NCBI GenBank assembly: GCA_945957605.1
Contig: CAMFLR010000003.1
Location: 186,001-250,000 of the forward strand
DNA: 64,000 bases
Direction: 5' to 3'
From: an uncultured Isosphaeraceae bacterium
GTDB lineage: Bacteria; Planctomycetota; Planctomycetia; Isosphaerales; Isosphaeraceae
Positions within the stretch are counted from its first letter, which is position 1. Each line of letters starts with the position of its first letter. The notes under the pieces were generated by a model that had not been told where the DNA came from, did no database searches, and saw nothing but the letters and a program-made list of their open reading frames with translations. The translations under genes were made by a program, and so were the position numbers. Positions 8,277-17,747 of the stretch are shown here, in pieces.

Positions 8277-9272
8277 ATGCACTGGGCCGAGCCGGCGTGG
8301 TTCTTTTTGCTCGTCTTCACGCCGCTTCCCTGGCTCTGGGAACGTACGCGGCCACGGATGACATGGTCGACATTGACGCCGTTTGCGTCGGTGGGATCGC
8401 GTCGGGCGATTTTTCTTAACGCATTACCTACATTGCTGTTATCGCTCAGCATCGGTTTCATGAGCGTCGCTCTGGCGCGACCGAGAATCGTGGGAGGATC
8501 GACGCGGATTAGCGGGCAGGGGGTGGCGATTGTGATCGTCATCGACCGCAGCCCTAGTATGAACGCTGACGATTTCGTTGATGATCTAGGGCATCATACG
8601 CGTCTGGAAACAGCGAAGCAGACGGTCGATCGGTTCATCGCGGGGCGTGGTGATGATCCGGTTGGGATCGTCGCGTTCGCGCGTTATCCCGATTTGACGT
8701 GCCCTCCGACGCTCGACCATGAATTTGCCCGCCAGAGCGTGCGGGCGCTCAAAACGGCTGTCGGCGAAGAGGATGGGACGAATATCGGCGACGCGACGGC
8801 GGTGGGGATCGACGCCTTGCGCGGGGTGGATGTGCAGAGTCGGGTGCTTATCCTGCTGAGCGATGGCCGGAACGAGCCGAATCTGCCCAAGCCGCTCGAC
8901 CCGCACGCCGCCGCTCGGCTGGCTGCGCGGATGGGGATGACGGTACATACGATTGCGGTTGGGTCGGCGGGCGGATTGGTGCGCGATGAGGATCCGGCGT
9001 CGAAGTTGCCGGTGGTGAGCGACGTTGGCGGGTCGGATCTAACACTTCTTGGCGATCTGGCACGCTTGGGCGGCGGTCGGGCGTTTCGGGCGACCGATCC
9101 TCAAACGCTCTCGGCGGTTTTCGATGTGATCGACGCGATGGCGACGTCGCCGGTGCAGGGGACGATTTTGACGCGATATGACGAACGCTTTGCGCCATGG
9201 GCACTTGCGGCGGCGGCTTGTCTGGCGGCGTCGAAACTCTTGCGGCGGAATCTTGCGTTTCGCTTGCCGTGA
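8277..9272 (+). CDS. VWA-domain membrane protein, BatA/BatB type
   Basis: 331 residues with the Bat layout: two N-terminal membrane segments (about 5-21 and 48-68), a periplasmic von Willebrand A domain, and a C-terminal membrane segment (about 304-322). The metal-ion-dependent adhesion site is present as DRSPS (Asp90, Ser92, Ser94), followed by RLETAKQTVDRFI, the threonine loop GTNIGDA and ILLSDGRNE. The start MHWAEPAWFFLLVF matches that of the second VWA protein of this window (MDFARPAWFWLFVA at 12967), which fixes the ATG at 8277. Bat proteins are linked to oxidative stress tolerance and normally sit beside MoxR, DUF58 and BatD genes; here the nearest Bat genes are 3.7 kb downstream. Confidence 0.85.
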   Translation: MHWAEPAWFFLLVFTPLPWLWERTRPRMTWSTLTPFASVGSRRAIFLNALPTLLLSLSIGFMSVALARPRIVGGSTRISGQGVAIVIVIDRSPSMNADDFVDDLGHHTRLETAKQTVDRFIAGRGDDPVGIVAFARYPDLTCPPTLDHEFARQSVRALKTAVGEEDGTNIGDATAVGIDALRGVDVQSRVLILLSDGRNEPNLPKPLDPHAAARLAARMGMTVHTIAVGSAGGLVRDEDPASKLPVVSDVGGSDLTLLGDLARLGGGRAFRATDPQTLSAVFDVIDAMATSPVQGTILTRYDERFAPWALAAAACLAASKLLRRNLAFRLP

Positions 9273-9532
9273 GCGGTGAGAGAATCAATCGCGACGATTT
9301 TGAGAGTTTTGCGGGTGTCGCTCGGGGTTGGCAGCAGCCAGCCGTCATGATTAAATTATGGTTTGGAGCATTGCGTTTGCGTCCTGGCGCGTAAAACCAG
9401 TCGCGCGGGACGTTTATCTGGAGGGGCGACCCTGCGCGGGCGAAGCCTTCTCGAAGCAGGCAACGGCCGATCGAGGATGGAATTCAGAGCAGGGTCGAAC
9501 GCGGAGTCGTTCGTTTCGAGGAGTCGCGAACC

Positions 9533-11914
9533 ATGTTCGGCCCGTCTCGTCCGTTGCCATACGCCTTCGCGCTCCCTCTCGCGCTGGCGTGCGTCTTGAA
9601 CGCGAACGCCCAAGAGGCGGCCAGACCAGTCAACAAACCAGAGGCGGGCAAGCCGGAAGCTGCGGCGCCCAAGAATTCGTACAAACCGTCCGACTTCGCC
9701 CTGCAAAAGGGTGACGATGCGCCGGCGGTGTTCGTACCCAAAACTCCACGCACTGTTGAAGATCAGAAAAAGGTCGAAGCCGTCCGACTTTACGCCGAGG
9801 CCCGTTCGCTCGAAGATCGCCGCCAGCTTTCCGAGGCGATCGCGGTGCTCGAAAAGGCACTTGCAAACGATCCCAAGTCGATGCCGATTCTTCGGCGCCT
9901 GAGCCGGCTCAGCATTGCACTGGGACGTACCGAGAAGTCGGTGGAATACAGCCGGCAGGTACTCGAAGTCGAGCCGGACGACGCGGAGACCGTCGGGCGA
10001 CTGGTCGACTACTACAAGAATCGCCGGCGTGACCCGGCCAAGGCCGAGACGCTGCTGAAGGACGTGCTCGCCAATCCCAAACTGGCGAAGAACTCGTCCA
10101 GCGCGGTGCTGATCGAGTATCAACTCGCGATTCTTTACGCGGGAATGCAGCGGTTCGATCAGGCGGCCGCATCGCTCACGAAGGTAATGGACGCGCTCGA
10201 CGGCAAGAACGGCCTCAAGTTCGACGCAACCGACGAGAAGCGCGTGCTGGGTGGCGATGAGGGTGACACATTCCTGCAGTTCGGGGCGATTTTTGTCGCG
10301 GCCAAGCAGCTCGAAAACGCCGCTCGTGCGTTCCAGCATGGCCTGAATTACGAGAAGGATAACCCGCAGCTTTCACTCGCGCTGGCTGAGACTTATATGG
10401 AGTTGGGCCGGCACGCCGAGGCGCTCGAGCTTGTCGAGCGAACGCTCAAGGGGCCGGGCGCGACTCGTCAGGTTTACGAGCTCTTGATCCAGGCGCTCAC
10501 GAAGCTCAAACGTGAGAATGAGATCATTCCTCGTCTCGAAGCCGCCGCCGAGGCCGATCCGCGTAACGGTCCGCTGCAATACGCCTTGGCCGACCGCTAT
10601 CGCGCGATGGGCCAGGGTGATAAGGCCGACGCGCTGCTCAAGCGGCTGATCGACACGCAGCCCGACCTTCAAGGCTTCACTGCGCTGTTTGCTTCACTGC
10701 TCAAAGAGAAGAAGACGGAAGAGCTGATCACGCTGCTCGCGAAAGTCGCGTTGAAGTTGAAGCGCGACGATGCGACGAGCCCGCAAATCGCCGCGCTGAT
10801 CGCCGATTCCGCCTATACCGACAAGGTGCTCGAGACCGGTCTGGAGATGCTTTCGGCCAAGCCGGAGCGGCTTGATCGCGCGGGATGGTTCGTGCTCGTG
10901 CGAATCGCGACGACTGCGAAGAAGATGGACAAGCTCGTCGCCTTGCTGCGGTGGTCGTTGCGCTCGCAGCCGGACGCAATCGTTTCGCGCGAACTGGCTC
11001 GCTGCCTGCTCGAAATGAACAAGTTTGACGATGCCGAGGCCGAAATCGTCAAGCTGATGGAGAAGTTCCCGGACGAACGCTCGCCGCAAACGTTGCTTTG
11101 GCTCGCGCAGATTCGAGTCCGAGCGCACAAGGAAGCGGCGGCGATCGAAGTTTTGAACGACGTGCTCAAGCAGATGCCAAACGACCCCGACGCCACCCGG
11201 CTGCTGGCCTTCGCGCTTCAGCAACAGGGCAAGGCGGACGAGGCAATCGCCAAGCTGAAAGCTGTGCTTGCCAACGACCCGGCGAACGTCGATCTGACGC
11301 GGGCCTTGGCGTTCATTTATCAGTCGGCGAACAAGTCGGCAGAGGCGATTGCTTATCTGAAAGAAGTGATCGACCGGTTCCCGAACAACGATGAACTGAT
11401 TCTGTTCGCCCGATCGAGCCTGTCGACCGTCTACACCCAGCAGGGGGATTTCGCGAAGGGTGAGGCGGAACTCGAGATTCTGTTCGCCAAGAATCCTGAG
11501 AACGCCGGAGTGAACAACGACCTCGGCTATCTCTACACGGAGCAGGGAAAGAACCTCGATAAAGCCGAGTCGATGATTCGCAAGGCGGTGACTGAGGAGC
11601 CGGAGAACTCGGCGTATCTCGACAGCCTGGGCTGGGTGCTGTTCAAGCGCGGGAAGGTGAAGGAAGCGATCGCCCCGCTCGAAAAGGCGGTTCAGCTCTT
11701 GCAGATGGACGACTCGACGGTTCACGAGCATCTCGGCGATGTTTACTTCGCTGCGAAGGATCGGACGAAGGCGAAGGCGTCGTGGGAGAAGGCTGAAAAG
11801 ATCGCCGAAGCGGCCAAGCCTCCGGACAAGCGTCTCGCCGAGATTCGCAAGAAGCTCGAATCGCTCAAAAAGCTTGAGACCGGGCCGAGCACGGCGAACG
11901 GCAACAATCCCTGA
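9533..11914 (+). CDS. Large exported tetratricopeptide (TPR) repeat protein
   Basis: 793 residues. A signal peptide is clear (hydrophobic stretch ending ACVLNANAQE, residues 8-28), followed by a low-complexity Pro/Lys linker, then TPR-type helical pairs from about residue 80 to 770; examples are LSEAIAVLEKALANDPKSMP, GKADEAIAKLKAVLANDP and GKVKEAIAPLEKAVQLLQ. The tail is charged (KKLESLKKLET). TPR arrays scaffold protein complexes, here outside the cytoplasm. GAGGAG lies ten bases before the ATG. The 260-base gap upstream shows no gene and probably holds the promoter. No enzymatic domain was seen. Confidence 0.88.
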   Translation: MFGPSRPLPYAFALPLALACVLNANAQEAARPVNKPEAGKPEAAAPKNSYKPSDFALQKGDDAPAVFVPKTPRTVEDQKKVEAVRLYAEARSLEDRRQLSEAIAVLEKALANDPKSMPILRRLSRLSIALGRTEKSVEYSRQVLEVEPDDAETVGRLVDYYKNRRRDPAKAETLLKDVLANPKLAKNSSSAVLIEYQLAILYAGMQRFDQAAASLTKVMDALDGKNGLKFDATDEKRVLGGDEGDTFLQFGAIFVAAKQLENAARAFQHGLNYEKDNPQLSLALAETYMELGRHAEALELVERTLKGPGATRQVYELLIQALTKLKRENEIIPRLEAAAEADPRNGPLQYALADRYRAMGQGDKADALLKRLIDTQPDLQGFTALFASLLKEKKTEELITLLAKVALKLKRDDATSPQIAALIADSAYTDKVLETGLEMLSAKPERLDRAGWFVLVRIATTAKKMDKLVALLRWSLRSQPDAIVSRELARCLLEMNKFDDAEAEIVKLMEKFPDERSPQTLLWLAQIRVRAHKEAAAIEVLNDVLKQMPNDPDATRLLAFALQQQGKADEAIAKLKAVLANDPANVDLTRALAFIYQSANKSAEAIAYLKEVIDRFPNNDELILFARSSLSTVYTQQGDFAKGEAELEILFAKNPENAGVNNDLGYLYTEQGKNLDKAESMIRKAVTEEPENSAYLDSLGWVLFKRGKVKEAIAPLEKAVQLLQMDDSTVHEHLGDVYFAAKDRTKAKASWEKAEKIAEAAKPPDKRLAEIRKKLESLKKLETGPSTANGNNP

Positions 11915-12057
11915 GATAGATCAACTGTAAAATTATCGACGCATTTACACCCGATTTCCCTCAACACCCGGACACGTTTTCCCCTTTTTCAGCTGGGAAA
12001 ATGTTGCGCCGGGTGGTGTTGCCGGGCGGGTCTTCTTGATTTGGAGTTCGCAGGCCG

Positions 12058-12798
12058 ATGGCAGGGCATTCACACGCGGCAAACATCGCTCATCGCAAAG
12101 GCGCAGTCGACGCGAAGCGCGGCAAGTTGTTCAGCAAGCTGTGCCGGGCGATTTATGTCGCTGCCAAGACCGGCGGTGGCGATCCCGACACGAACCTTCG
12201 CCTGCGTTATGCAATCGACAAGGCGCGGCAGTATAGCTGCCCGAAGGACAACATCGAGCGATCGATCAAGAAGGGGACTGGCGAACTCGGCGGCGAGAAC
12301 TTCGAGCAGGTGATGTACGAAGGCTATGGCCCCGGTGGCGTCGCCGTCCTTTGCGACGTACTGACCGACAACCGCAACCGCACCGCCGGCGACCTGCGCA
12401 AGGCTTTCGAGCTCTGTGGCGGCAACCTTGGCCAGTCGGGCTGCGTGAGCTACCTGTTCAACTACAAAGGGCTGTTCCTGGTCGACGAAAAAACCGTCGC
12501 CGAGGATCGCCTGATGGAGATCGCGCTCGAAGCCGGTGCCGACGATGTCGCTCACGTCGAAGGCTACTTTGAAGTCACCTGCGACGCCAAGATCTTCGAC
12601 ACCGTGCGAAAGGTGCTCGAAGATAGCAAGATCGCGACTGAGAGCGCGGAGATTACCTACATCGCGACGACTGAAGTCACCCTCAGTGTTGACGACGGCA
12701 AGCGGATGCTCCGGCTACGCGACCTCCTCGAAGAAAACGAAGACGTGCAAAATACCTATGCGAATGATCTGATTCCCGACGAGTTGCTCGAAGGTTAG
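12058..12798 (+). CDS. yebC: YebC/PmpR-family protein (translation factor or regulator)
   Basis: 246 residues, standard length. Family hallmark MAGHSHAANIAHRKGAVDAK at the start (usually MAGHSKWxxIxHrK), then KLFSKLCRAIYVAAKTGGGDP, NLRLRYAIDKARQYSCPKDNIERSIKKG, YEGYGPGGVAVL and the C-terminal LLEENEDVQNTYANDLIPDEL. Members were described as DNA-binding regulators, and more recently some as factors that help ribosomes over proline stretches. A TTGGAG-like site precedes the ATG. The gap from the TPR gene contains a short dyad TTTTCCC-N11-GGGAAAA at 11977-12001. A family A repeat follows 27 bases after the stop. Confidence 0.95.
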   Translation: MAGHSHAANIAHRKGAVDAKRGKLFSKLCRAIYVAAKTGGGDPDTNLRLRYAIDKARQYSCPKDNIERSIKKGTGELGGENFEQVMYEGYGPGGVAVLCDVLTDNRNRTAGDLRKAFELCGGNLGQSGCVSYLFNYKGLFLVDEKTVAEDRLMEIALEAGADDVAHVEGYFEVTCDAKIFDTVRKVLEDSKIATESAEITYIATTEVTLSVDDGKRMLRLRDLLEENEDVQNTYANDLIPDELLEG

Positions 12799-12825
12799 TA
12801 CTATGTCAGGATGACTCTTAAGCTT

Positions 12826-12900
12826 GGGTGCCACTGGCGTTGCCAGTGGTCTTCTCTTCGCCTTCTGGATTTGCGAGCACTGGCATAGCCAGTGGCACCC
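12826..12900. repeat. Family A inverted-pair repeat, copy 2
   Basis: Arms 12826-12848 and 12878-12900 enclose a 29-base loop. The right arm matches the family consensus exactly; the left arm differs at two central bases (GCGTTGC instead of GCTATGC), so pairing is interrupted only in the middle. It sits between yebC and the fused Bat gene, both on the plus strand, so it would be transcribed in any read-through message. Confidence 0.9.
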
Positions 12901-12966
12901 AAGTCATTCGAGTTGCTCGGACGTAGGTCAACCCGGCGCAGGATGTCCATTCGGGATGAACCGCTC

Positions 12967-14649
12967 ATGGATTTCGCCCGTCCTGCCTGGTTCTGGTTGT
13001 TCGTCGCCTGGAGCGTCGTCGCGCTGCTGTTGTGGCGAGGACGCAGGGCCCGCTTTCGCAACTGGATAAGACTTGGGCAGGGGGGCGACCCGCCGGGCGA
13101 AGGGCTCGGCGCTGCGATGATCGCACTGGCGCTTTTGATTGTCGCCCTGGCGCAGCCGCGCTGGGGGCGCGATCAGGCGCAGGCGATTCCGCCGGGACGC
13201 GACATTGTTTTGCTTGTCGATGTCAGCCGAAGCATGGGGGCGCAAGATGCCGTGCCCAATCGCTGGGGCGTGGCGATCGAATCGTGTTCGAGCCTGATTT
13301 CGGCACTCGCCGCCGAGCCCGGCGATCGCGTCGCCGTCGTCGCATTCGCGGGCGTGGCTGTGGTTCGATGCGGTCTCACCGAGAATCTCGGTGCGGTTAA
13401 TGATGTGCTGGGCCGGTTGCGTCCTGGCGTGGTCGAACCAGGCGGGACCGACCTCGCCGCCGCGCTCGACGTGGCGATGGCGACGTTCGATGATCACGAC
13501 CACGACGACGGCCGGATGATCGTGCTCTTTACCGACGGCGAGGATCACGGCGGTGAATGGGAAGCGCGGCTGAAGCCACTCAAGGAGCGCGGGATCATCG
13601 TCAACTCGGTGGCGATTGGTGATGCCGACAAGGCTCAGCCAGTGCCGGGCGTGGGACCATCAGGTGTGCATCAGTTTGATGGTCAACCGGTTGCAAGCAA
13701 ACGCGACGATTCCGCCCTCGATGCACTCGCGGCCGCGACGAATGGTGTGGTTGTGAAACTCGGCCTGGCGTCGGCCGATCTGGGAGCTCTTTATCGCAGC
13801 AAGATCGCGCCCGCTGCGAAACGGGTACGCGAAGGAGTGCTTCCGGCCGATCGCGCTCAGCGCTATGGTATTTTCGTGATGAGTGCCCTGGCACTCGTGT
13901 CGTTTCGCAGTCGGACGAGGCCAACGCGGCGCAGTCGATATCGCTCCGGGCTCGTGGTTGCGCTCGCGCTGATGATGATCGCCGGTGCGGCACCCGCGGA
14001 GACATCGCCGCGCGTGTTGATCGCGTCGGGACGAAAGGCATATCAGGCAAAGGACTACGCGTCGGCTTTCGAGAGCTTTAAAAACGCGGCCGATCTGGTG
14101 CCTCGCTCGGGCGTCGCGCGATTCAACGCGGCCGCGGCGCTGTTTGCACTCGGCCGATATCCCGAGGCGATCGAGTTCTACAACCAGGCCAATGCGCTCG
14201 GTGATCTCGGACTCAAGCTCCAGGCTGATTTTGGCGCCGCGAACTCATGCCTGATGGCCGGCGACTTCGTTTCGGCGATCGCGAATTACGACCGCTGCCT
14301 GGCGTCGACCGCTCACTCGCCGCAACTCGATGCGACGCGTGAAGATGCTCGCGTGAATCGAGAATATGCGCTCAGCCGGCTCAAAGATCGTGAGAAGGCG
14401 GATAAGCCCGAGCCGGAAAATACGCCTGATCCTGCCGGCAAGAACAAGCCGACGCCCAATCCGGAGAATCCGCCTGAGCCGGGTGGTGCGGGGGAGTCGG
14501 CGAAGGGGCAGACAACGTCCGAGGCGCCTGAGAACCCAGATTCGGCCGAGCAACTTGAATCGGCGCTCGCGAATGTGCGACAGGCACTCAAGAATCGTCC
14601 GCCCGACCCTTTGCCGCCCCCTTCCCGCGCTGGACGCAAAGACTGGTGA
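12967..14649 (+). CDS. BatB-BatC fusion: VWA domain plus TPR domain membrane protein
   Basis: 560 residues. First half is BatA/B-like: two N-terminal membrane segments (about 7-23 and 47-63), a VWA domain with MIDAS DVSRS (Asp85, Ser87, Ser89), GGTDLAAALD and FTDGEDHGGEW, and a membrane segment near 300. At about 325-345 comes SGLVVALALMMIAGAAPAE, which looks like the signal peptide of a separate protein, followed by TPR repeats (ARFNAAAALFALGRYPEAIE) and a Pro/Glu-rich tail. This is what a fusion of BatB with exported BatC would look like. The ATG at 12967 is chosen by alignment with the VWA protein at 8277; 12943 is possible. BatD follows on the same strand. Confidence 0.87.
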   Translation: MDFARPAWFWLFVAWSVVALLLWRGRRARFRNWIRLGQGGDPPGEGLGAAMIALALLIVALAQPRWGRDQAQAIPPGRDIVLLVDVSRSMGAQDAVPNRWGVAIESCSSLISALAAEPGDRVAVVAFAGVAVVRCGLTENLGAVNDVLGRLRPGVVEPGGTDLAAALDVAMATFDDHDHDDGRMIVLFTDGEDHGGEWEARLKPLKERGIIVNSVAIGDADKAQPVPGVGPSGVHQFDGQPVASKRDDSALDALAAATNGVVVKLGLASADLGALYRSKIAPAAKRVREGVLPADRAQRYGIFVMSALALVSFRSRTRPTRRSRYRSGLVVALALMMIAGAAPAETSPRVLIASGRKAYQAKDYASAFESFKNAADLVPRSGVARFNAAAALFALGRYPEAIEFYNQANALGDLGLKLQADFGAANSCLMAGDFVSAIANYDRCLASTAHSPQLDATREDARVNREYALSRLKDREKADKPEPENTPDPAGKNKPTPNPENPPEPGGAGESAKGQTTSEAPENPDSAEQLESALANVRQALKNRPPDPLPPPSRAGRKDW

Positions 14650-14713
14650 GCTCGCATATGAAAATCGTTTTGCTCGTGGAGGATTTTGGGGTGGTGGCCG
14701 AAATCCGACCGTT

Positions 14714-14733
14714 GGGTACTACCAGTGGCACCC
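14714..14733. repeat. Remnant of a family A repeat
   Basis: GGGTACTACCAGTGGCACCC keeps the two outer ends (GGGT and GGCACCC) and part of the ACCAGTGG arm of family A, but the centre is deleted. It lies in the 109-base gap between the fused Bat gene and batD, ending 25 bases before the batD start. It may be a decayed copy or a chance match. Confidence 0.4.
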
Positions 14734-14758
14734 GGAAAAGGCTGACCTGGGCGTGAAT

Positions 14759-16060
14759 ATGGCTCACCACCCTCAGTTCCGGAATGAGCCAATCGTTCTT
14801 GGACTCGCAATCGGGCTTCTCTTGATAATAGGCCCATATGTTCGCGCGGACGATCGGCCGCTGAGTGTGCGCGTCGATCCCGATGCGCGACGTTACTTTG
14901 TTGGCCAGGAAATTCGGCTGACGGTGCGAGTGGTGGCGGAAGGCAAGCGACCGGAGATTCGTGCGCCGAAGGTCGATCAGACGGTGCCGACTGTTGTGGG
15001 TTCGAGTTTTCGACAGCTTGGGGCAAGCGGAATCGGCAATATTGTCACTGAGGTGAATCAATACGCGACAATTTACTCAATCGTTGCGCCCAAAGCCGGA
15101 AAGCTGACGATCCCGCCGTTTGTGGCGCGAGACACGGAACGCACCGGCGCGTCGTCGCCGCTCGAACTGACGGTCGTCTCAGTACCGAGCGAGGGGCGGC
15201 CTGCGAGTTGGTTACGCGGGGTTGGAGCGATTGAGGCAAGAGCGCAGCTTGGTGAGAAGTCGGTAAGGCTCGGGCAGGCGGTCGATTTTCGGCTAATTCT
15301 CAAGGGGGCGGGGGCGCTGGCGTCGACAACGGCCCCTCGGCTCGATGGGTTTGAAACCGGTGAAACAGAATTGACGGTCAATCCCCCCGAGCGGACGTTT
15401 CACTATCGTTTGCGACCCACCAAGCCCGGCACTTTCGAGATTCCAGGCATTGAAGTCGCAACATTTGACCCCAAGTTCCAGCAGTTCGTCCGCACGCGTA
15501 CGCCCAAGCTGGCACTCGAAGTGGTCGACATTCCGCCCTTCGATCCTGCATCACTCGACAGTCAGCCGGCGGTGCAGGCGGCGACAGAGGAGAAATCATC
15601 GCGGGCGCCCATTTTCACAGCGGTGATCGCGGGCATTCCGCTGGTGTTTGGCCTAGCCTGGGTTCTGGTGCGTTGGAGCCGTTCGCCGCGGAGTCTGGCG
15701 AAACGTCTGGCGCGCGAGTTGGCCGCGGTGCGAGGAAATCGCGCGGCGCAGGCGGTTGCGGGCGCGATGTCGGCGTTCTTGCACGCGACAACGGGTTGGA
15801 GCGGCGGTGAAATCACACCGAGCGAAACCGCGGAAATGCTGCGAACGGTGCTCGACGATTCGGAACTTGCTGAGCGCGCGGCTGGTCTTGTCGAACGCGC
15901 CGATCGAGATCGCTTCGGTGGCGGGCTCGAACTTGCCGAGGCGGAACTGCTCGCGAAAGATGCGGCGCAATTGTTTGTGGAAATCGCAGCAGCGCGATTC
16001 AAACGCCAAGCCCATCAAAACACCGCGGGAGGCAGTCGCAACCGCGAATCGAGCGGCTGA
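14759..16060 (+). CDS. BatD-like exported and membrane-anchored protein
   Basis: 433 residues. A signal peptide (hydrophobic LGLAIGLLLIIGPYVRA, residues 14-30) leads into beta-rich domains typical of BatD: DARRYFVGQEIRLTVRV, then a second module with GQAVDFRLILKGAG and YRLRPTKPGTFEIPGIEV. One membrane segment at about 284-306 is followed by a cytoplasmic helical tail rich in Ala and Glu. BatD is the usual partner of BatA/B/C in the oxygen-tolerance system, and its place directly behind the BatB-BatC fusion supports the call. The ATG at 14759 gives a good signal peptide; there is no strong ribosome site. Confidence 0.82.
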   Translation: MAHHPQFRNEPIVLGLAIGLLLIIGPYVRADDRPLSVRVDPDARRYFVGQEIRLTVRVVAEGKRPEIRAPKVDQTVPTVVGSSFRQLGASGIGNIVTEVNQYATIYSIVAPKAGKLTIPPFVARDTERTGASSPLELTVVSVPSEGRPASWLRGVGAIEARAQLGEKSVRLGQAVDFRLILKGAGALASTTAPRLDGFETGETELTVNPPERTFHYRLRPTKPGTFEIPGIEVATFDPKFQQFVRTRTPKLALEVVDIPPFDPASLDSQPAVQAATEEKSSRAPIFTAVIAGIPLVFGLAWVLVRWSRSPRSLAKRLARELAAVRGNRAAQAVAGAMSAFLHATTGWSGGEITPSETAEMLRTVLDDSELAERAAGLVERADRDRFGGGLELAEAELLAKDAAQLFVEIAAARFKRQAHQNTAGGSRNRESSG

Positions 16061-16123
16061 ACCCTGCCTCCCAGTGCTGCCTGTCGTCTTCTCAGACCAT
16101 TCCAACGGACCACACTCTGCGTT

Positions 16124-16147
16124 GCGCCTTTTTTCTTCTGAAGGCGC
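16124..16147. terminator. Hairpin between convergent batD-like and helicase genes
   Basis: GCGCCTT-TTTTCTTCTG-AAGGCGC forms a seven-base-pair stem in the 108-base gap between two converging genes. The T-run lies in the loop rather than after the stem, so termination efficiency is uncertain in either direction. Confidence 0.4.
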
Positions 16148-16168
16148 GGCCGATACAACTTGCTTTTC

Positions 16169-17401
16169 TCAGGACCGAACCGACCCGTAAGCCGAGCGCG
16201 AACGCGTCGTGCTATAGAGCTCGCGATACATTCCGTCGTGCTTCGACTCTTTGCGATACGCCTCGAAGCCTTCGGGTTTGTGCGAAGGGATCGACTTGTT
16301 GATCATCAGCTCGATCGCCGTCAGGGGATCGCCCTGGTCGGGACCGACGAAGGTGTACGCGACACCGTCTTTACCCATGCGTCCAGTTCGGCCGATGCGG
16401 TGCAGGTAGTTTTCGGGATCGTCGGGAATGTCATAGTTGACGACGTGGCTGATACCGTTGACGTCGATGCCGCGGCCGACGACGTCGGTGGCGACCAGCA
16501 CGGGAATTGTCCCGTCGCGGAAGCCTTGCATGACACGGTTGCGGACCGATTGAGCGAGGTCGCCATGAATCGTGGCGATTCCTTTCACACGGCCGCGGAG
16601 GCGATCGGCCAGCTTGTCAGCCCCACGCTTGGTGCGGGTGAAGACGATGCACTGGCGGGGTTGATCGCGCTCCAGCAAATGCAGGAGCAGGTCCATCTTG
16701 CGGTCGTGATCGACCGTGATGTAAAGCTGCTCGATTGTTTCGACCGACGGTTCGTCCTTCGAGAGATTGAGCTCGACGGGCTGGTACATGTACCGTTCGG
16801 TGAGCTTTCGGATCTCGGGACTGATCGTCGCGGAGAGAAGCAGGGTCTGGTGCGGGTCGGGCACGCGCCTGAGGATACGTTCGATGTCGGGACGGAACCC
16901 GATGTCGAGCATGCGGTCGGCTTCGTCGAGCACGACGTGCATGATGTCGCCCAGGTAGAGCGTTTTCCGTTCAATATGGTCGATGACGCGGCCGGGCGTG
17001 CCGACGACGATATCAACCCCGCGCGCCAGGGCACGCAACTGCCGTTCGATTGGTTCGCCGCCGTAGATGCCGCACACAACGATATCGCTGCCGTGGCAGA
17101 GGCGAGTCGTTTCCGAGACGATCTGTTGAACCAGTTCGCGCGTTGGCGCGAGGATGATCGCCTGGGGCCCGCGGCTGCGTGCTTCGAGCATCTCAACAAT
17201 GGGGATGGCGAACGCCGCCGTTTTGCCCGTGCCAGTTTTGGCCTGTCCCAGCACGTCGCAACCGTCGAGTGCGGTGGGAATGAAGGCCGCCTGAATCGGC
17301 GACGGGGTGACATAACTCATCTTCTTCAGGGCGGCGAGCATCCCCTTGCCCAGGCCCATGTCATGGAAACTCGGAGGACGAACCTCCACCTCACGTTGCA
17401 A
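16169..17401 (-). CDS. DEAD-box ATP-dependent RNA helicase
   Basis: About 410 residues with all core motifs in order: Q motif PSPIQ, motif I AKTGTGKT, Ia PTRELV, Ib TPGR, II DEAD, III SAT, then IHGDLAQSVRNRVM, V VATDVVGRGIDV and VI HRIGRTGRMG. The C-terminal extension is short and basic. The open frame continues to an ATG at 17473, but a GGAGG site (17410-17414 on this strand) is followed seven bases on by TTG at 17401, and family similarity starts just after it, so a TTG start is preferred. Acts on structured RNA in ribosome assembly or decay; no neighbour narrows this down. Confidence 0.92.
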   Translation of the reverse strand: MQREVEVRPPSFHDMGLGKGMLAALKKMSYVTPSPIQAAFIPTALDGCDVLGQAKTGTGKTAAFAIPIVEMLEARSRGPQAIILAPTRELVQQIVSETTRLCHGSDIVVCGIYGGEPIERQLRALARGVDIVVGTPGRVIDHIERKTLYLGDIMHVVLDEADRMLDIGFRPDIERILRRVPDPHQTLLLSATISPEIRKLTERYMYQPVELNLSKDEPSVETIEQLYITVDHDRKMDLLLHLLERDQPRQCIVFTRTKRGADKLADRLRGRVKGIATIHGDLAQSVRNRVMQGFRDGTIPVLVATDVVGRGIDVNGISHVVNYDIPDDPENYLHRIGRTGRMGKDGVAYTFVGPDQGDPLTAIELMINKSIPSHKPEGFEAYRKESKHDGMYRELYSTTRSRSAYGSVRS

Positions 17402-17427
17402 CAAACACACCTCCAAAGGAGCAAATG

Positions 17428-17631
17428 ATGGCAAACCTGCCACGCGACTGGCCGGGGAATCCCCGCTATCCAATCATTCACCATAATAACGAGGCGTTGT
17501 GCCATCGTCAAAGCCAGAAACGGTTTCCGGAATGGAATCCGTTTTTGACCGGCGAGCCGGAAGGCGGTTTCACGCGCGTGGGCGCATGGTTGCGGACTAG
17601 CCGCTTGCCGCCGGGGTATCTCGCGCGCTAG
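17428..17631 (+). CDS. Possible small protein of unknown function
   Basis: 67 codons starting with an ATG that lies six bases after AAAGGAG. The ribosome site stands back to back with that of the helicase on the other strand, and the two starts are only 26 bases apart, leaving no room for separate promoters between them. The product is rich in Arg, Pro and His and resembles nothing I know. The good ribosome site favours it; odd composition and lack of a family speak against. If it is not real, 17402-17747 is plain intergenic sequence. Confidence 0.28.
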   Translation: MANLPRDWPGNPRYPIIHHNNEALCHRQSQKRFPEWNPFLTGEPEGGFTRVGAWLRTSRLPPGYLAR

Positions 17632-17747
17632 TCTTGATAGACCGCCGCGTGGGCGCGAACGGGCCGGGCCATGTCATCACCGGCCGGGGCGGGAATCTCG
17701 GTTGCCGCCGGCGGAAACTTGACCGTTTTCCCCAAGGGAGCGATGCC

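Noticed and set aside
11977..12001. TTTTCCC-N11-GGGAAAA as terminator of the TPR gene
   Set aside because: AT-rich seven-base stem with a long loop and no U-tract after it; too weak to call.
16160..17428. 422-codon open frame on the plus strand opposite the DEAD-box helicase
   Set aside because: Exact antisense of a gene with all helicase motifs; long antisense frames are expected in GC-rich genes, and the translation shows no family features.
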